Assembly: GCF_001570745.1 (NCBI RefSeq) | Contig: NZ_BCSG01000008.1 | Coordinates: forward strand, 1 to 64,000 | DNA from: Alicyclobacillus mali NBRC 102425 | GTDB lineage: Bacteria > Bacillota > Bacilli > Alicyclobacillales > Alicyclobacillaceae | Direction of reading: 5' to 3' | DNA length: 64,000 nucleotides | Part shown: in pieces, positions 1 through 7,907 of the stretch | Layout of the letters: the number at the start of each line of letters is the position of its first letter | How positions within the stretch are numbered: position 1 is the first letter of the stretch | Program-made: the position numbers and the translations under genes | The notes under the pieces: generated by a model | The model's database searches: none | Told to the model about the DNA's origin: nothing | Seen by the model: only the letters and a program-made list of their open reading frames with translations

Positions 1-90
1 CGTACGAGGCGTACGAGGCGTACGAGGCGTACGAGGCGTACGAGGCGTACGAGGCGTACGAGGCGTACGAGGCGTACGAGGCGTACGAGG
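1..90 (+). repeat. 9-bp tandem repeat, ten copies, in frame as (Tyr-Glu-Ala)n
   Basis: Ten perfect copies of CGTACGAGG fill bases 1-90 and probably continue upstream. Read in the frame of the helicase gene they encode Tyr-Glu-Ala repeats. Because the unit is 9 bp, copy-number change would lengthen or shorten the protein without shifting frame. Confidence 0.95.
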
Positions 91-1280
91 CGATGCGGCG
101 GGAGATTGAGGTCAAAGGCCGCGTTCAGACACTGGAAGACCTCGAGGGTTTCCTCAAAGGGATGGAGAGGACCATGGTGCCCAAGCGAGACGTGCCGTCT
201 CCAGTCGGGCCGCCCATCTCCGCGGAGACCATCGCCCACTGGTTTCACGTGGAGTATGCGCGCTACCCGGTGCGGGATCGGCGGGATCGCGTCATAGCTC
301 GCGTCAAGCGGCAGTGGGAGATGCAGGCGAAGGATGCGGGAAAGGCGGATAAGGGCGTGAAACGGCAAATTGCGGCCGCCGCGCGCGAGTTCGAGCGGGC
401 GTGGCCCGATCTCGAGCCGCTGCCCATCTACGAGTCCTTTCTGCGGCATCATCCCGAGCTGTCGCTCGCATCCATTCAGCGGCCTGCGAAGTACGGGGCC
501 CGACCGCTCGTGCAACCCGAAGACCTGCCGCTCCTCCTCGCCATTCATCAATGGCTTCGCGGCGTGGACGCGAGAGACGTGTTTCATCACGTCGTGATCG
601 ACGAAGCCCAGGATTTTTCTCCGGCCCACATCCGGGTGCTTCAGTCGTACTGTCCGAGCCAATCGTTTACCATTCTCGGGGACCTGTCTCAGAGCATACA
701 CACCGAGGCCGGTTTCCGGGACTGGAACGAAGTTCGCGCGCTGTTTCCGCGCGGAAGCCGGTATGTGGAAATGTCCGTATCGTATCGCTCGACCCACGAG
801 ATTGTGTCGTTTGCCAACCGGATTCTCGAGCCGTTCAGGCCGAAGGTCCTGGCGAAACCGGTGTTCCGCAGCGGCGATCCCGTCGTCGTCGAGCCCGTGA
901 CCTGGGAGGGCCGATTCGATGCCCTTATCGAACGACTGTCCGAGGAGAGGAGCAGAGCGACGACGCTGGCCGTGCTGACGCGCACGGAGGAGGACGCACA
1001 CGTGTATCACCAGGTGTGCCTGGAATCGGGGCTGGATGCGCATCTGCTCACGGCGGCACAGGCGCATTACGAAGGTGGCATCAGCGTCGTGCCCGTGTAC
1101 CTCGCCAAGGGGCTTGAGTTCGACAGCGTCATCATCGTGGACGCCGATGAGGCCCACTATCGCGCCGACGAGCGAGACGCGAAACTGCTGTATGTTGGCT
1201 GTACGCGCGCGTTGCACCGGCTGCGGCTGATGTACTGCGATCGCCCGTCGTCGCTCATCAGGTGGGCGAACGCGGAGTAG
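1..1280 (+). CDS. HelD-like superfamily I helicase, 3' part (5' end outside window)
   Basis: C-terminal part of a UvrD/HelD-type ATPase. The frame is already open at base 3, so the methionine at 93 is internal. Helicase motifs appear in order: IDEAQDF (Walker B, motif II), ILGDLSQSIH (III), SYRSTHEI (IV), AKGLEFDSVII (V) and LLYVGCTRALHRL (VI). The Walker A region must lie upstream of the window. In Bacillus, HelD (about 770 aa) binds RNA polymerase and helps recycle it; that role is inferred from family likeness, and another UvrD-like helicase is possible. The first 30 codons seen are ten exact Tyr-Glu-Ala units, a feature I do not know from other HelD proteins. A strong hairpin terminator follows the stop. 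Confidence 0.8.
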   Translation, partial: YEAYEAYEAYEAYEAYEAYEAYEAYEAYEAMRREIEVKGRVQTLEDLEGFLKGMERTMVPKRDVPSPVGPPISAETIAHWFHVEYARYPVRDRRDRVIARVKRQWEMQAKDAGKADKGVKRQIAAAAREFERAWPDLEPLPIYESFLRHHPELSLASIQRPAKYGARPLVQPEDLPLLLAIHQWLRGVDARDVFHHVVIDEAQDFSPAHIRVLQSYCPSQSFTILGDLSQSIHTEAGFRDWNEVRALFPRGSRYVEMSVSYRSTHEIVSFANRILEPFRPKVLAKPVFRSGDPVVVEPVTWEGRFDALIERLSEERSRATTLAVLTRTEEDAHVYHQVCLESGLDAHLLTAAQAHYEGGISVVPVYLAKGLEFDSVIIVDADEAHYRADERDAKLLYVGCTRALHRLRLMYCDRPSSLIRWANAE

Positions 1281-1293
1281 ATTCTTGTCTTTT

Positions 1294-1327
1294 GGCGCCG
1301 AAACAGGGAAATTCGGCGCCTTTCTTT
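1294..1327 (+). terminator. Rho-independent terminator after the helicase gene
   Basis: A 9-bp perfect stem (GGCGCCGAA with TTCGGCGCC, arms 1294-1302 and 1312-1320) is followed by TTTCTTT. It lies 13 bases after the helicase stop codon. Confidence 0.85.
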
Positions 1328-1452
1328 CGCAAACAAGTGCCAAGAAAGACAAGAACGATGGCATTTACGACTCCCCTGTGGGCAGAGATTCTTTTATAAT
1401 GTTTTGAGAGAAACCGTTTTCATTCCTCGTGGGGCGCGAGGGGAGGGCTAAC

Positions 1453-2670
1453 GTGAGCGTGCGCATGCCGAAAAAGACAAGTGTTTCATCCTCGCTGCAC
1501 GCCATCCGCGAAATTCGCACCAGTTGGCCGTCTGTCACCTGGGACGTGCTGCAGCAGTATCCCGTGGAACTCGACTTTCGAGAAGTGAAGAGGGCGCTCG
1601 AAGGTGTCCGCGACCGTCAGGCGTGGCTGGTGGCCGTGGTCCGCAGTTCGCGCGTCGTCCCCATCTATCCGTTTTTAGCGCAGATTCAAGCGGCGGGCTT
1701 GGATTGCGTGCATCTCCTGTCTTGCGACCCGGCGACATACGTCATCACCCTTGCCGCCCACCATCCGGAGCGGGCCATGGAGGGCTTCGAGGCCGCACTG
1801 GGGCGGTTGGCGGCGGATCGGACGCTGGTGGGCGTCAGCTCGGCGAGTGACGAGCGGGAGGTTGTGCGCTGGTGGCAGGCGCTGTTGGAGGCCACTGCGG
1901 CGTCGCACTGGAACGTGTTTGAGTTGTCGGCCTACTCGCAGGGAAGGCGCGAGCTCGTGCCGCTTCACGAGGAGGACAGGACCCGGCTCATCACGCGCGC
2001 CGTCATGCAACTCGGGGACCGGGGCTACGAAGGCATTGCCTCCGTGGTGGAGGACTGGTTCGCACAGTTCGCGGAGCGGCCGACGAAGCTGGAAGACGTG
2101 GCTGAACTCTGCGCTCAGCTCATCATGGCGGCCGTCGGGCAGCGCCAGGCGGACGGGCGGGATCGGATGCTGCAGGTTCCCATCTCGACGCGCCAGTGGC
2201 TCCGCTTTGTGGCTGAGGAATGCCCGAAGTGGTGGGACTGGCGCGACAGGCTCAAACATGCGCTCATGGTCGTGCTCGGTCGGGAGGAAGTGGCGCGCAC
2301 GGCACACAGCGCGCAGATCGGGCAGGTCATCGAGATCATTGAGCGCAACTACGATTCGGATCTCGATGTGGCGACGCTCGCGAGCCAGGTGTTTCTGAGC
2401 CCGAGCTACTTGTCCAAGCGATTCAAGAGCGAGACGGGGATGACCATTCGGGAGTTCATTGTGCAGACACGCCTCAACAAGGCGAAGGACCTGCTGCTGC
2501 GCGACTTCCACCTCAAGGCGTACGAGGTGGGCGCACACGTCGGTTACCCGGATCCCACGTATTTCAACAAGCTGTTCAAGCGACAGGTGGGGCTCACGCC
2601 GAAGGCATTTCGCGATCGCGCCATGCGGCAAGCGCGGGCGTTCAAGCAGGAGGATACGCGATCGTCGTGA
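1453..2670 (+). CDS. AraC-family transcriptional regulator
   Basis: About 405 aa. The last ~105 residues are an AraC double helix-turn-helix: IEIIERNYDSDLDVATLA starts it, then SPSYLSKRFKSETG (first recognition region), RLNKAKDLL, and GYPDPTYFNKLFKRQVGLTP (second helix and signature). The N-terminal ~290 residues match no sensor domain I recognise. GTG at 1453 is preferred over GTG 1429 because GGAGGG ends 5 bases before it. A TATAAT at 1395-1400 could be its -10, without a clear -35. It converges on an MFS exporter gene, but nothing in the sequence proves it controls that gene. Confidence 0.8.
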   Translation: MSVRMPKKTSVSSSLHAIREIRTSWPSVTWDVLQQYPVELDFREVKRALEGVRDRQAWLVAVVRSSRVVPIYPFLAQIQAAGLDCVHLLSCDPATYVITLAAHHPERAMEGFEAALGRLAADRTLVGVSSASDEREVVRWWQALLEATAASHWNVFELSAYSQGRRELVPLHEEDRTRLITRAVMQLGDRGYEGIASVVEDWFAQFAERPTKLEDVAELCAQLIMAAVGQRQADGRDRMLQVPISTRQWLRFVAEECPKWWDWRDRLKHALMVVLGREEVARTAHSAQIGQVIEIIERNYDSDLDVATLASQVFLSPSYLSKRFKSETGMTIREFIVQTRLNKAKDLLLRDFHLKAYEVGAHVGYPDPTYFNKLFKRQVGLTPKAFRDRAMRQARAFKQEDTRSS

Positions 2671-2683
2671 GTGCGCATCGCGC

Positions 2684-2726
2684 GGCCGCTCGACGAGGCG
2701 AAAGCGCCTCTTCGGGCGGCCTTTTC
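2684..2726. terminator. Shared terminator between convergent araC-type and MFS genes
   Basis: Nested hairpin: outer arms GGCCGC (2684-2689) and GCGGCC (2716-2721) enclose GAGGCG-AAAG-CGCCTC. TTTTCT follows on the plus strand. It is placed to end the AraC gene and perhaps also the opposing MFS transcript. Confidence 0.7.
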
Positions 2727-2734
2727 TCATGGCG

Positions 2735-4111
2735 TCAGCTCTGGCGAGGGAGGCGCAGGCTCATGACCAACACCAGGGCGCCGAGGCAGGCAAGCACCAC
2801 GGCCAAGATGTGCAGCGCGGACGTCGTGAGGCGCGCGCCAAACAAGAGCCCGAGCACGACCGTCGACAGGATGGTCCCCATGTAACGGGACATCTGAAAC
2901 AGCCCGGATGCCGTGCTGATGACCTCGCGTGGGCTGGCCGCGAACAGTGCCGTCTGAAGGCCCACGTTGTTAAAACCGTTGGACAGGCCCAGGACGGACA
3001 ACACCACGCACAGCCACCACACGGGCGACGCCGTGTGCAATGTCAACATGAGCAGGCTGCCCGCCGTCATGAACAAGGCGGCGAGGATGAGCGGCGGCCG
3101 GGAACCGCTGCGAGCCACCCAGCGGCCGGTGATGGGCGCCGTGATCAGGCTGAAACCAGCGACCGCGAGCATGATGAGCCCCGTCTCTTGCGAATTGAAG
3201 CCGCGCACTTCCTGCAGGTAGGTGGGCATGCCAAAGAAGATGGAATAGAAGATGATGTTAACGGTGGTGAACTGGACCAACACCCACGCGAGCGAGGTGT
3301 ATTGCCGGAAGAAGCGCAGGCTTAAAAACGGGCTTGGCGCGAGGTGTTCTCGCCACCCGAAGGCGACAAAAGCCAAGAGTCCCGCGGCGGCCGCCCACCA
3401 AACAGGCTTTTCCGTGAGCGAGAGCAGAAACACGAGCGACGCGGCGATGGCCAGAATGAACAGGGCGATGCCTGGCAGGTCGATCTCGCGCAGCACCTCG
3501 CGGGCTTTCTGGCGGTCGCCGCGGCGGGGGTTCGGCAGCACAAATATGGCGAGGAGGAAGCTCGCTACGACAAACGGGAAGTTGACGAGAAAGATGCCCT
3601 GCCAGTCCAGGTAGTTCATGATGACCCCGCCGATGGACGGGCCAAAGGCCGCAGCGCCCGACGAGAACACGGACAAAAAGGCGAGCGCCTGCGCCTGCCG
3701 ATCCGTGATGACATTGCGCACAATCCCCATGCCTGCAGGATATATGGCGCCGCTGCCGAACGACTGGATCAGCCGAAAGACGACGAGCCAAGTGAACGAG
3801 GGTGCAAATGGGGCGAGCGCACAGGACAGCGCGACCAGGGCGAGCCCGATCAGAAACAGCGGTTTGCGGCCGACGAGATCGGCCACCTTGCCCATGATGG
3901 GTTGCGCGACGGCGCTGGCGAGGTAGTACGACGAGATGAGCCACGACGCCGTGGTAAAATGGACGTGAAACACGTGTTCGAATTTGGCCATGGCCACGGA
4001 GATCATGGACGAGTTGAGGGGATTGAGAAGCACGCCGAGCGCGATGGTGATCAAGAAGAGGGCCCGGCGCCCGCCGCGCGGTTCCTTTGCGGACACGGTG
4101 ATGGTGGACAT
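2735..4111 (-). CDS. MFS transporter, probable multidrug or metabolite exporter
   Basis: 458 aa membrane protein with about 12-14 hydrophobic segments. The family loop motif between TM2 and TM3 reads GKVADLVGRKPLF, and a GSGAIYPAG glycine-rich stretch follows in the fourth or fifth helix region, as in drug/H+ antiporters of the DHA2 type. The substrate cannot be read from sequence. The methionine at 4111 is preferred over 4129 because AAGGAGGAAG lies four bases upstream. A TTGGAA-N18-TATAAT promoter sits at 4141-4170 on the same strand. It is divergent from the acetyltransferase gene. Confidence 0.85.
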   Translation of the reverse strand: MSTITVSAKEPRGGRRALFLITIALGVLLNPLNSSMISVAMAKFEHVFHVHFTTASWLISSYYLASAVAQPIMGKVADLVGRKPLFLIGLALVALSCALAPFAPSFTWLVVFRLIQSFGSGAIYPAGMGIVRNVITDRQAQALAFLSVFSSGAAAFGPSIGGVIMNYLDWQGIFLVNFPFVVASFLLAIFVLPNPRRGDRQKAREVLREIDLPGIALFILAIAASLVFLLSLTEKPVWWAAAAGLLAFVAFGWREHLAPSPFLSLRFFRQYTSLAWVLVQFTTVNIIFYSIFFGMPTYLQEVRGFNSQETGLIMLAVAGFSLITAPITGRWVARSGSRPPLILAALFMTAGSLLMLTLHTASPVWWLCVVLSVLGLSNGFNNVGLQTALFAASPREVISTASGLFQMSRYMGTILSTVVLGLLFGARLTTSALHILAVVLACLGALVLVMSLRLPRQS

Positions 4112-4140
4112 GCGCCTTCCTCCTTGCATACTCGCGTTGA

Positions 4141-4170
4141 ATTATACGCTTCTCGAAAGATGTCTTCCAA
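4141..4170 (-). promoter_or_regulatory. Sigma-A-type promoter of the MFS gene
   Basis: On the minus strand TTGGAA (4165-4170) and TATAAT (4141-4146) are separated by 18 bases, about 30 bases upstream of the MFS start. Confidence 0.65.
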
Positions 4171-4189
4171 ATCGCTGGGGGTGTTGGGG

Positions 4190-4639
4190 ATGCGCGCGGT
4201 GAAGGTCACGAATGACGCGCAGTTGCGCGATTGCCTGTCCATCCGGCGGCAGGTCTTCATTGAGGAACAGCGAGTGCCGGAAGAGTTGGAGATCGACGAG
4301 TTCGATCAGCCGGATCGGGCAGTGCACATGCTCCTGTATGACGACGATGGAGCGCCAATGGCGACGGCGCGCTTTCGCCCGTATCATCCGGGGGACCCTC
4401 ACACGGCCAAGGTGCAGCGGGTGGCGGTCTTGGCGCATGCGCGCGGCCGCGGACTGGGGCGGCGGGTGATGCAGGCTGTGGAGGACCTGGTGCGCGAAGA
4501 TGGGTTTCAGGAGATTGTGCTCGACGCGCAGCTGCACGCCGAGCCCTTTTATCTGAAGCTTGGTTACCGGCGGACTTCGGACGACGTGTTTGACGACGCC
4601 GGCATTCCTCACGTTCGGATGCAAAAATCGCTCACGTGA
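4190..4639 (+). CDS. GNAT-family N-acetyltransferase (YjcF-like)
   Basis: 149 aa if started at ATG 4190; ATG 4160 would add ten residues and has no better ribosome site. The sequence follows Bacillus YjcF closely: an N-terminal region with RRQVFIEEQRVPEELEIDEF, then VQRVAVLAHARGRGLGRRVM, the acetyl-CoA pyrophosphate loop (motif A, R/QxxGxG/A form), then LDAQLHAEPFYLKLGYR (motif B) and a GIPHVRM end. The acceptor substrate is unknown. The last 8 bases overlap the convergent cupin gene. Confidence 0.85.
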   Translation: MRAVKVTNDAQLRDCLSIRRQVFIEEQRVPEELEIDEFDQPDRAVHMLLYDDDGAPMATARFRPYHPGDPHTAKVQRVAVLAHARGRGLGRRVMQAVEDLVREDGFQEIVLDAQLHAEPFYLKLGYRRTSDDVFDDAGIPHVRMQKSLT

Positions 4640-5138
4640 GGCGCGCGATCACGTCCTCATAATCCGGAAAGAGGGGAGCCACCGCCTCGCGCGAAAGCAG
4701 CTCGAAATCCTGAAAGTCGAATCCGGGCGTCACCATGCAGCCCACCAGCGCGAATCCCGGATCGTCTCTCGGAATCAGCTCGGCCCCGAAGATGGTCCCA
4801 GCGGGAACCAAGACCTGGGGTTCCCGGCCCGGCGCGTCGGGCAGCCCGAGCTCTCGCGCCTCGTAGCGGCCGCCAGGATGGAAAAGGTGCACGACGAGTG
4901 GCCTGCCGTAGTGAAAGTACCATAGCTCGTCGGAGCGAAGCCGGTGGAGTCGAGATACTTCCCCTTCGGGCAGCAGGAAGTAGATGCTGGTGGCGCTGCG
5001 GCGCGCGCCGCCATACGCCTCCACGGTGGCCGGATCGCGTAGATAGCGCGGGGAGTGGTAGATTTCGCGGTAGTACCCGCCTTCGGGGTGCGGGGTGAGT
5101 TGCAGGCGTTCGATCCATCTGCGCGCGTCGGCGTTCAT
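4632..5138 (-). CDS. Cupin-fold protein of the DUF985 family
   Basis: 168 aa. N-terminal LTPHPEGGYYREIY and SIYFLLPEGEVSRLHRLRSDELWYFH are the hallmarks of the DUF985 cupins, whose single beta-barrel keeps the histidine and glutamate positions of a metal site; the enzymatic role of the family is not settled. VPAGTIFGAEL and GCMVTPGFDFQDFEL complete the barrel. AAGGAGGTC precedes the ATG. It overlaps the acetyltransferase stop by 8 bases on the other strand and is divergent from yojF. Confidence 0.8.
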   Translation of the reverse strand: MNADARRWIERLQLTPHPEGGYYREIYHSPRYLRDPATVEAYGGARRSATSIYFLLPEGEVSRLHRLRSDELWYFHYGRPLVVHLFHPGGRYEARELGLPDAPGREPQVLVPAGTIFGAELIPRDDPGFALVGCMVTPGFDFQDFELLSREAVAPLFPDYEDVIARLT

Positions 5139-5285
5139 GGAAGACCTCCTTCACTCCACCGCGCCCGGCGCGGGGCCGTTCGGCCATTTGAATCGGCCCC
5201 GATGTTTTGGCACGATAGAGGACGTTGATTCGTCACGATTATCGCATATCGCACAGCTGCGAAACTCGGAAGAAGGTGCTGCGCT

Positions 5286-5657
5286 TTGAAACCGATCGAT
5301 GTGCAGGCCGTGCAGGCTGCTTTGAGCCGCTTTGTGGGAGACGATGTGTACCTGCATCTCGAGACCACCAACGGCGCGTATGCCGCGCACCGGTTCGGCC
5401 AGCCGATGGCGGTGTGTGCCTACATTCGAAACGGGCGGGTTCGCTTTGAGCGGGCCGCCATCGCCGGAAATCGGCCCTACCGCGTTGGCCTGAAGATGGA
5501 AAACGGCTGGATTTACGCCGAGGGACTCACGGACTACGAAGTGGACGAGAAGGGTCGGTTGCTCTTGGCAGGCCACGATGACGAGGGGCGGCTCGCGGTT
5601 GCACTGCAGCTTTCACGCACCCCCTGGCCCATGAGCGCGATCGAGGAGGAGGCGTGA
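5286..5657 (+). CDS. yojF: YojF family protein (DUF1806), bacillithiol locus
   Basis: 123 aa from a TTG start. It matches the small Bacillus YojF family that sits directly before bshB2 (yojG), with the same order here. The family is genetically tied to bacillithiol synthesis, but I know of no assigned reaction. The TTG start is supported by GAAGAAGGTG about ten bases upstream. The next gene starts 3 bases after the stop, so both are probably one transcript. Confidence 0.8.
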   Translation: MKPIDVQAVQAALSRFVGDDVYLHLETTNGAYAAHRFGQPMAVCAYIRNGRVRFERAAIAGNRPYRVGLKMENGWIYAEGLTDYEVDEKGRLLLAGHDDEGRLAVALQLSRTPWPMSAIEEEA

Positions 5658-5660
5658 GCG

Positions 5661-6365
5661 ATGGCACAAGTGGAAAAGACGCGTCACCTGCTGCTCGTGT
5701 ATCCTCATCCAGACGACGAGTCGTTCGGCAAGGCCGGGACGGTGATTCTGTTCACCCGCGCGGGCACGCCAGCCACCCTCATCTGCGGCACGCTCGGCGA
5801 ACTCGGCCGCAACATGGGGAATCCTCCTATCGCGAATCGGGAGACGCTCCCCAAGATCCGGCGCAAGGAGCTCGAAGACGCGTGCGAGATTCTCGGCGTC
5901 CGGGATCTCCGGTTGCTCGGCCTGCGGGACAAGACGGTGGAGTTTGAGGATCCCGAGCGTATCGCGGATCGGATCGAAGCGGTGATCCGCGAGGTGAAGC
6001 CGTCGATTCTCATCACGTATTATCCCGGGCTCGGCGTGCATCCCGATCACGACGCCATGTCGAACGCGGCCGTGATCGCCGTCAAGCGGCTACCGAAGGA
6101 GGAACGGCCGGTCATCTGGGGCTCGGCCGTGGTCCACGAGCCCGAGAAGATCCTTGGCGATCCCGACTTTGTCATCGATGTGTCGAGCGTTCTGGAGCAG
6201 AAGCTCGCGGCGATGAAGGCGCACCGCTCGCAGTTCTCGGGCATCTTCGCGAGGGTCGAGGAGGCGCTCGCGGCCGGGGGAGAGGCTCGGGCGGAAGTCC
6301 TGCGCCTGCTCGGCACGGAGCGGTATTGGGTGTACCGGTTGGACGACGGGGGAGAGAGCGCATGA
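5661..6365 (+). CDS. bshB2: Bacillithiol biosynthesis deacetylase BshB2
   Basis: 234 aa LmbE/PIG-L-fold zinc deacetylase. PHPDDESFGKAG (residues 16-27) is the metal-binding and catalytic N-terminal motif, and GLGVHPDHDAMS supplies the third zinc ligand. The enzyme removes acetate from GlcNAc-malate to give GlcN-malate, the second step of bacillithiol synthesis in Firmicutes; it can also act as a bacillithiol-conjugate amidase. It follows yojF and shares an ATGA overlap with the downstream phosphatase gene, so the three genes are likely translationally coupled. Confidence 0.9.
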   Translation: MAQVEKTRHLLLVYPHPDDESFGKAGTVILFTRAGTPATLICGTLGELGRNMGNPPIANRETLPKIRRKELEDACEILGVRDLRLLGLRDKTVEFEDPERIADRIEAVIREVKPSILITYYPGLGVHPDHDAMSNAAVIAVKRLPKEERPVIWGSAVVHEPEKILGDPDFVIDVSSVLEQKLAAMKAHRSQFSGIFARVEEALAAGGEARAEVLRLLGTERYWVYRLDDGGESA

Positions 6366-6829
6366 TCCGCGTGCTGTTCGTGTGCCTCGGCAACATCTGC
6401 CGCTCGCCCATGGCCGAGGCCGTTTTCCGGGACATGGTTCGAAAAGCTGGCCTCGAGGGCGAAATTGAGGTGGATTCCGCCGGCATCGGCGACTGGCATG
6501 CCGGCGATCCGCCGCATCACGGGACGCGCCGCGTGCTCGAACAAAATGGCATCGACTACGCGGGCATCGTGAGCCGGCAGATCCGCTCGGAGGATCTCCG
6601 GCGGTTCGACTACATCGTCGCGATGGACGAGTCCAACATGCACGCCCTCGAGCGCCTCGGCGCGACTCGGTCGGAGCGCGTGTTCCGGCTGCTCGATCTC
6701 GTCCCGGACGAGCCGGACGAGGTGCCGGATCCGTATTACGACGGCCGGTTCGAAGAGGTGTACCGCCTCGTGTGCTTGGGCTGTGAGGCGCTCCTCCGAC
6801 GGATTCAGGCGGATCTCGCCAAGGCGTGA
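6362..6829 (+). CDS. Low-molecular-weight protein tyrosine (or arginine) phosphatase
   Basis: 155 aa. The P-loop CLGNICRSPMAEA gives nucleophile Cys8 and Arg14 in the C-X5-R-S form; the general acid lies in VPDPYYDGRFEEVY near the C-terminus. Length and motifs fit YfkJ/YwlE-type phosphatases, and the same fold also serves as arsenate reductase. ATG 6362 overlaps the bshB2 stop by four bases, which decides the start. Coupling to a bacillithiol gene hints at a thiol-linked role, but that is inference. A GC-rich terminator follows. Confidence 0.88.
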   Translation: MIRVLFVCLGNICRSPMAEAVFRDMVRKAGLEGEIEVDSAGIGDWHAGDPPHHGTRRVLEQNGIDYAGIVSRQIRSEDLRRFDYIVAMDESNMHALERLGATRSERVFRLLDLVPDEPDEVPDPYYDGRFEEVYRLVCLGCEALLRRIQADLAKA

Positions 6830-6849
6830 TGGAACCTATTCTGCTGTAT

Positions 6850-6882
6850 GCGGGCCCGGTGATGCCGGGCCCGCGTTCGTTT
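6850..6882 (+). terminator. Terminator after the yojF-bshB2-phosphatase operon
   Basis: Perfect 10-bp stem GCGGGCCCGG / CCGGGCCCGC with a 5-base loop (6850-6874), followed by GTTCGTTTT. Confidence 0.8.
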
Positions 6883-6947
6883 TGGCACCCGCGCTCGCAT
6901 ATCGGCATACACATGGGCGAACGGCTGAATCGGGTGGAGGATATGAG

Positions 6948-7421
6948 ATGACGACCATTCATCGCAATCAACTGCGGCGCGTGCGCACCGTGTTCCTCGA
7001 AGGCGTGTATCCCGACGGCCCGCTCGCCGGGCGCACCCTGGCCGCCGTTCGCCTGCCGCGAGGCGGCATCTATCAAGTGTGGATTGGCTGCGGCGAAGCA
7101 GTGGCCGAATGGGCGCGCCGGGCTCGCGGAAGGCTGGGCGGCACCGTCGCCGTCGGCGCGTGGCTGGACGAACACACCTTCGAGCTGTCTGTGGAGCGTT
7201 GGCGTCCACTTCCGGCCATCGCGCCGAGGAGCGACGGAAAGCGCGCACTGGGGCTTGCCCGCCCGCTCATCTTCGCCATGGCGGCTGCGGACCGCTACTT
7301 CATCGGGGCGCACGATGGCGCGGCGGATGCCGAGATTCTCGTGCGGGATGCCACGGGGGAGCGCTGGTCGGCAGGAGTTTGGCGCGATTTCCTGCCGCAG
7401 CGCGTGCGCCGGTCTTGGTAA
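6948..7421 (+). CDS. Hypothetical protein
   Basis: 157 aa, basic and rich in Arg/Ala, no signal peptide or membrane segment. I recognise no domain. GTGGAGG ends 7 bases before ATG 6948, which selects this start from a longer open frame. Codon bias matches its neighbours. It stands between a terminator at 6850-6882 and a promoter at 7481-7509, so it is probably monocistronic. Confidence 0.6.
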   Translation: MTTIHRNQLRRVRTVFLEGVYPDGPLAGRTLAAVRLPRGGIYQVWIGCGEAVAEWARRARGRLGGTVAVGAWLDEHTFELSVERWRPLPAIAPRSDGKRALGLARPLIFAMAAADRYFIGAHDGAADAEILVRDATGERWSAGVWRDFLPQRVRRSW

Positions 7422-7480
7422 GAAACATGACGATGACAGAGAAAAAACTTCGTTTATGTAAGATATCCTAACAAAAGGCG

Positions 7481-7509
7481 TTGATCCGACCCCCGCGATG
7501 CGCTACGCT
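7481..7509 (+). promoter_or_regulatory. Promoter of the 55-residue gene
   Basis: TTGATC (7481-7486) and TACGCT (7504-7509) are exactly 17 bases apart, about 50 bases upstream of the small gene. Confidence 0.6.
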
Positions 7510-7562
7510 ACAGACAACAGGGCACGCCCTGGTCCGCATTCTCTCGCGGAGGGTCGATCTCG

Positions 7563-7730
7563 ATGGAACCGCCATTCGAAACGGTCATCTTCACGCAGGC
7601 CGACGAAGCTCGCAACGAGTTGATGATGCGGGAGCTCAAGGAAGCGGTGGAACGGAGCCAAATCCGCGTCGTCGACATTCGGCGGTATCGGGATCAGTTG
7701 ATCGTCACCTTTCGCCGGCTCTCGTCCTGA
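7563..7730 (+). CDS. Small protein of 55 residues, unknown function
   Basis: Begins MEPPFETVIFTQADEARNEL and ends in VTFRRLSS. An amphipathic helix-forming middle (residues 15-32) is followed by a short beta-like end; there is no membrane segment or cysteine. GGAGGG lies 9 bases before the ATG, a good promoter lies upstream and an intrinsic terminator lies 66 bases downstream, so the unit looks like a complete single-gene transcript. Confidence 0.6.
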   Translation: MEPPFETVIFTQADEARNELMMRELKEAVERSQIRVVDIRRYRDQLIVTFRRLSS

Positions 7731-7796
7731 GATGGGCGGGAGCCACCCCGGCCACGCGCCGGTCGCTTCAGGCTGTCCACGCCACTCCTTCTCTTG

Positions 7797-7826
7797 GGCG
7801 GATCGATGTGATCCGCCTTCTTTTTG
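7797..7826 (+). terminator. Intrinsic terminator after the small gene
   Basis: Stem GGCGGATC / GATCCGCC (7797-7804, 7810-7817) with a 5-base loop, then TTCTTTTTG. Confidence 0.85.
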
Positions 7827-7907
7827 TGCCCTGTCGGACGCCTTCGCTCGGGCGGGTGGTTTTAGACACGGCGAGCAGTATAATGAAGGCGGAAGGGAGC
7901 GAGAGCC

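Noticed and set aside
1408-1423. GAGAAACCGTTTTCAT before the AraC gene as another LacI-type operator
   Set aside because: Its symmetry has an odd centre (AAAC-C-GTTT), unlike the AAACGTTT sites of the sugar operon, and the gene is not a sugar-operon member.
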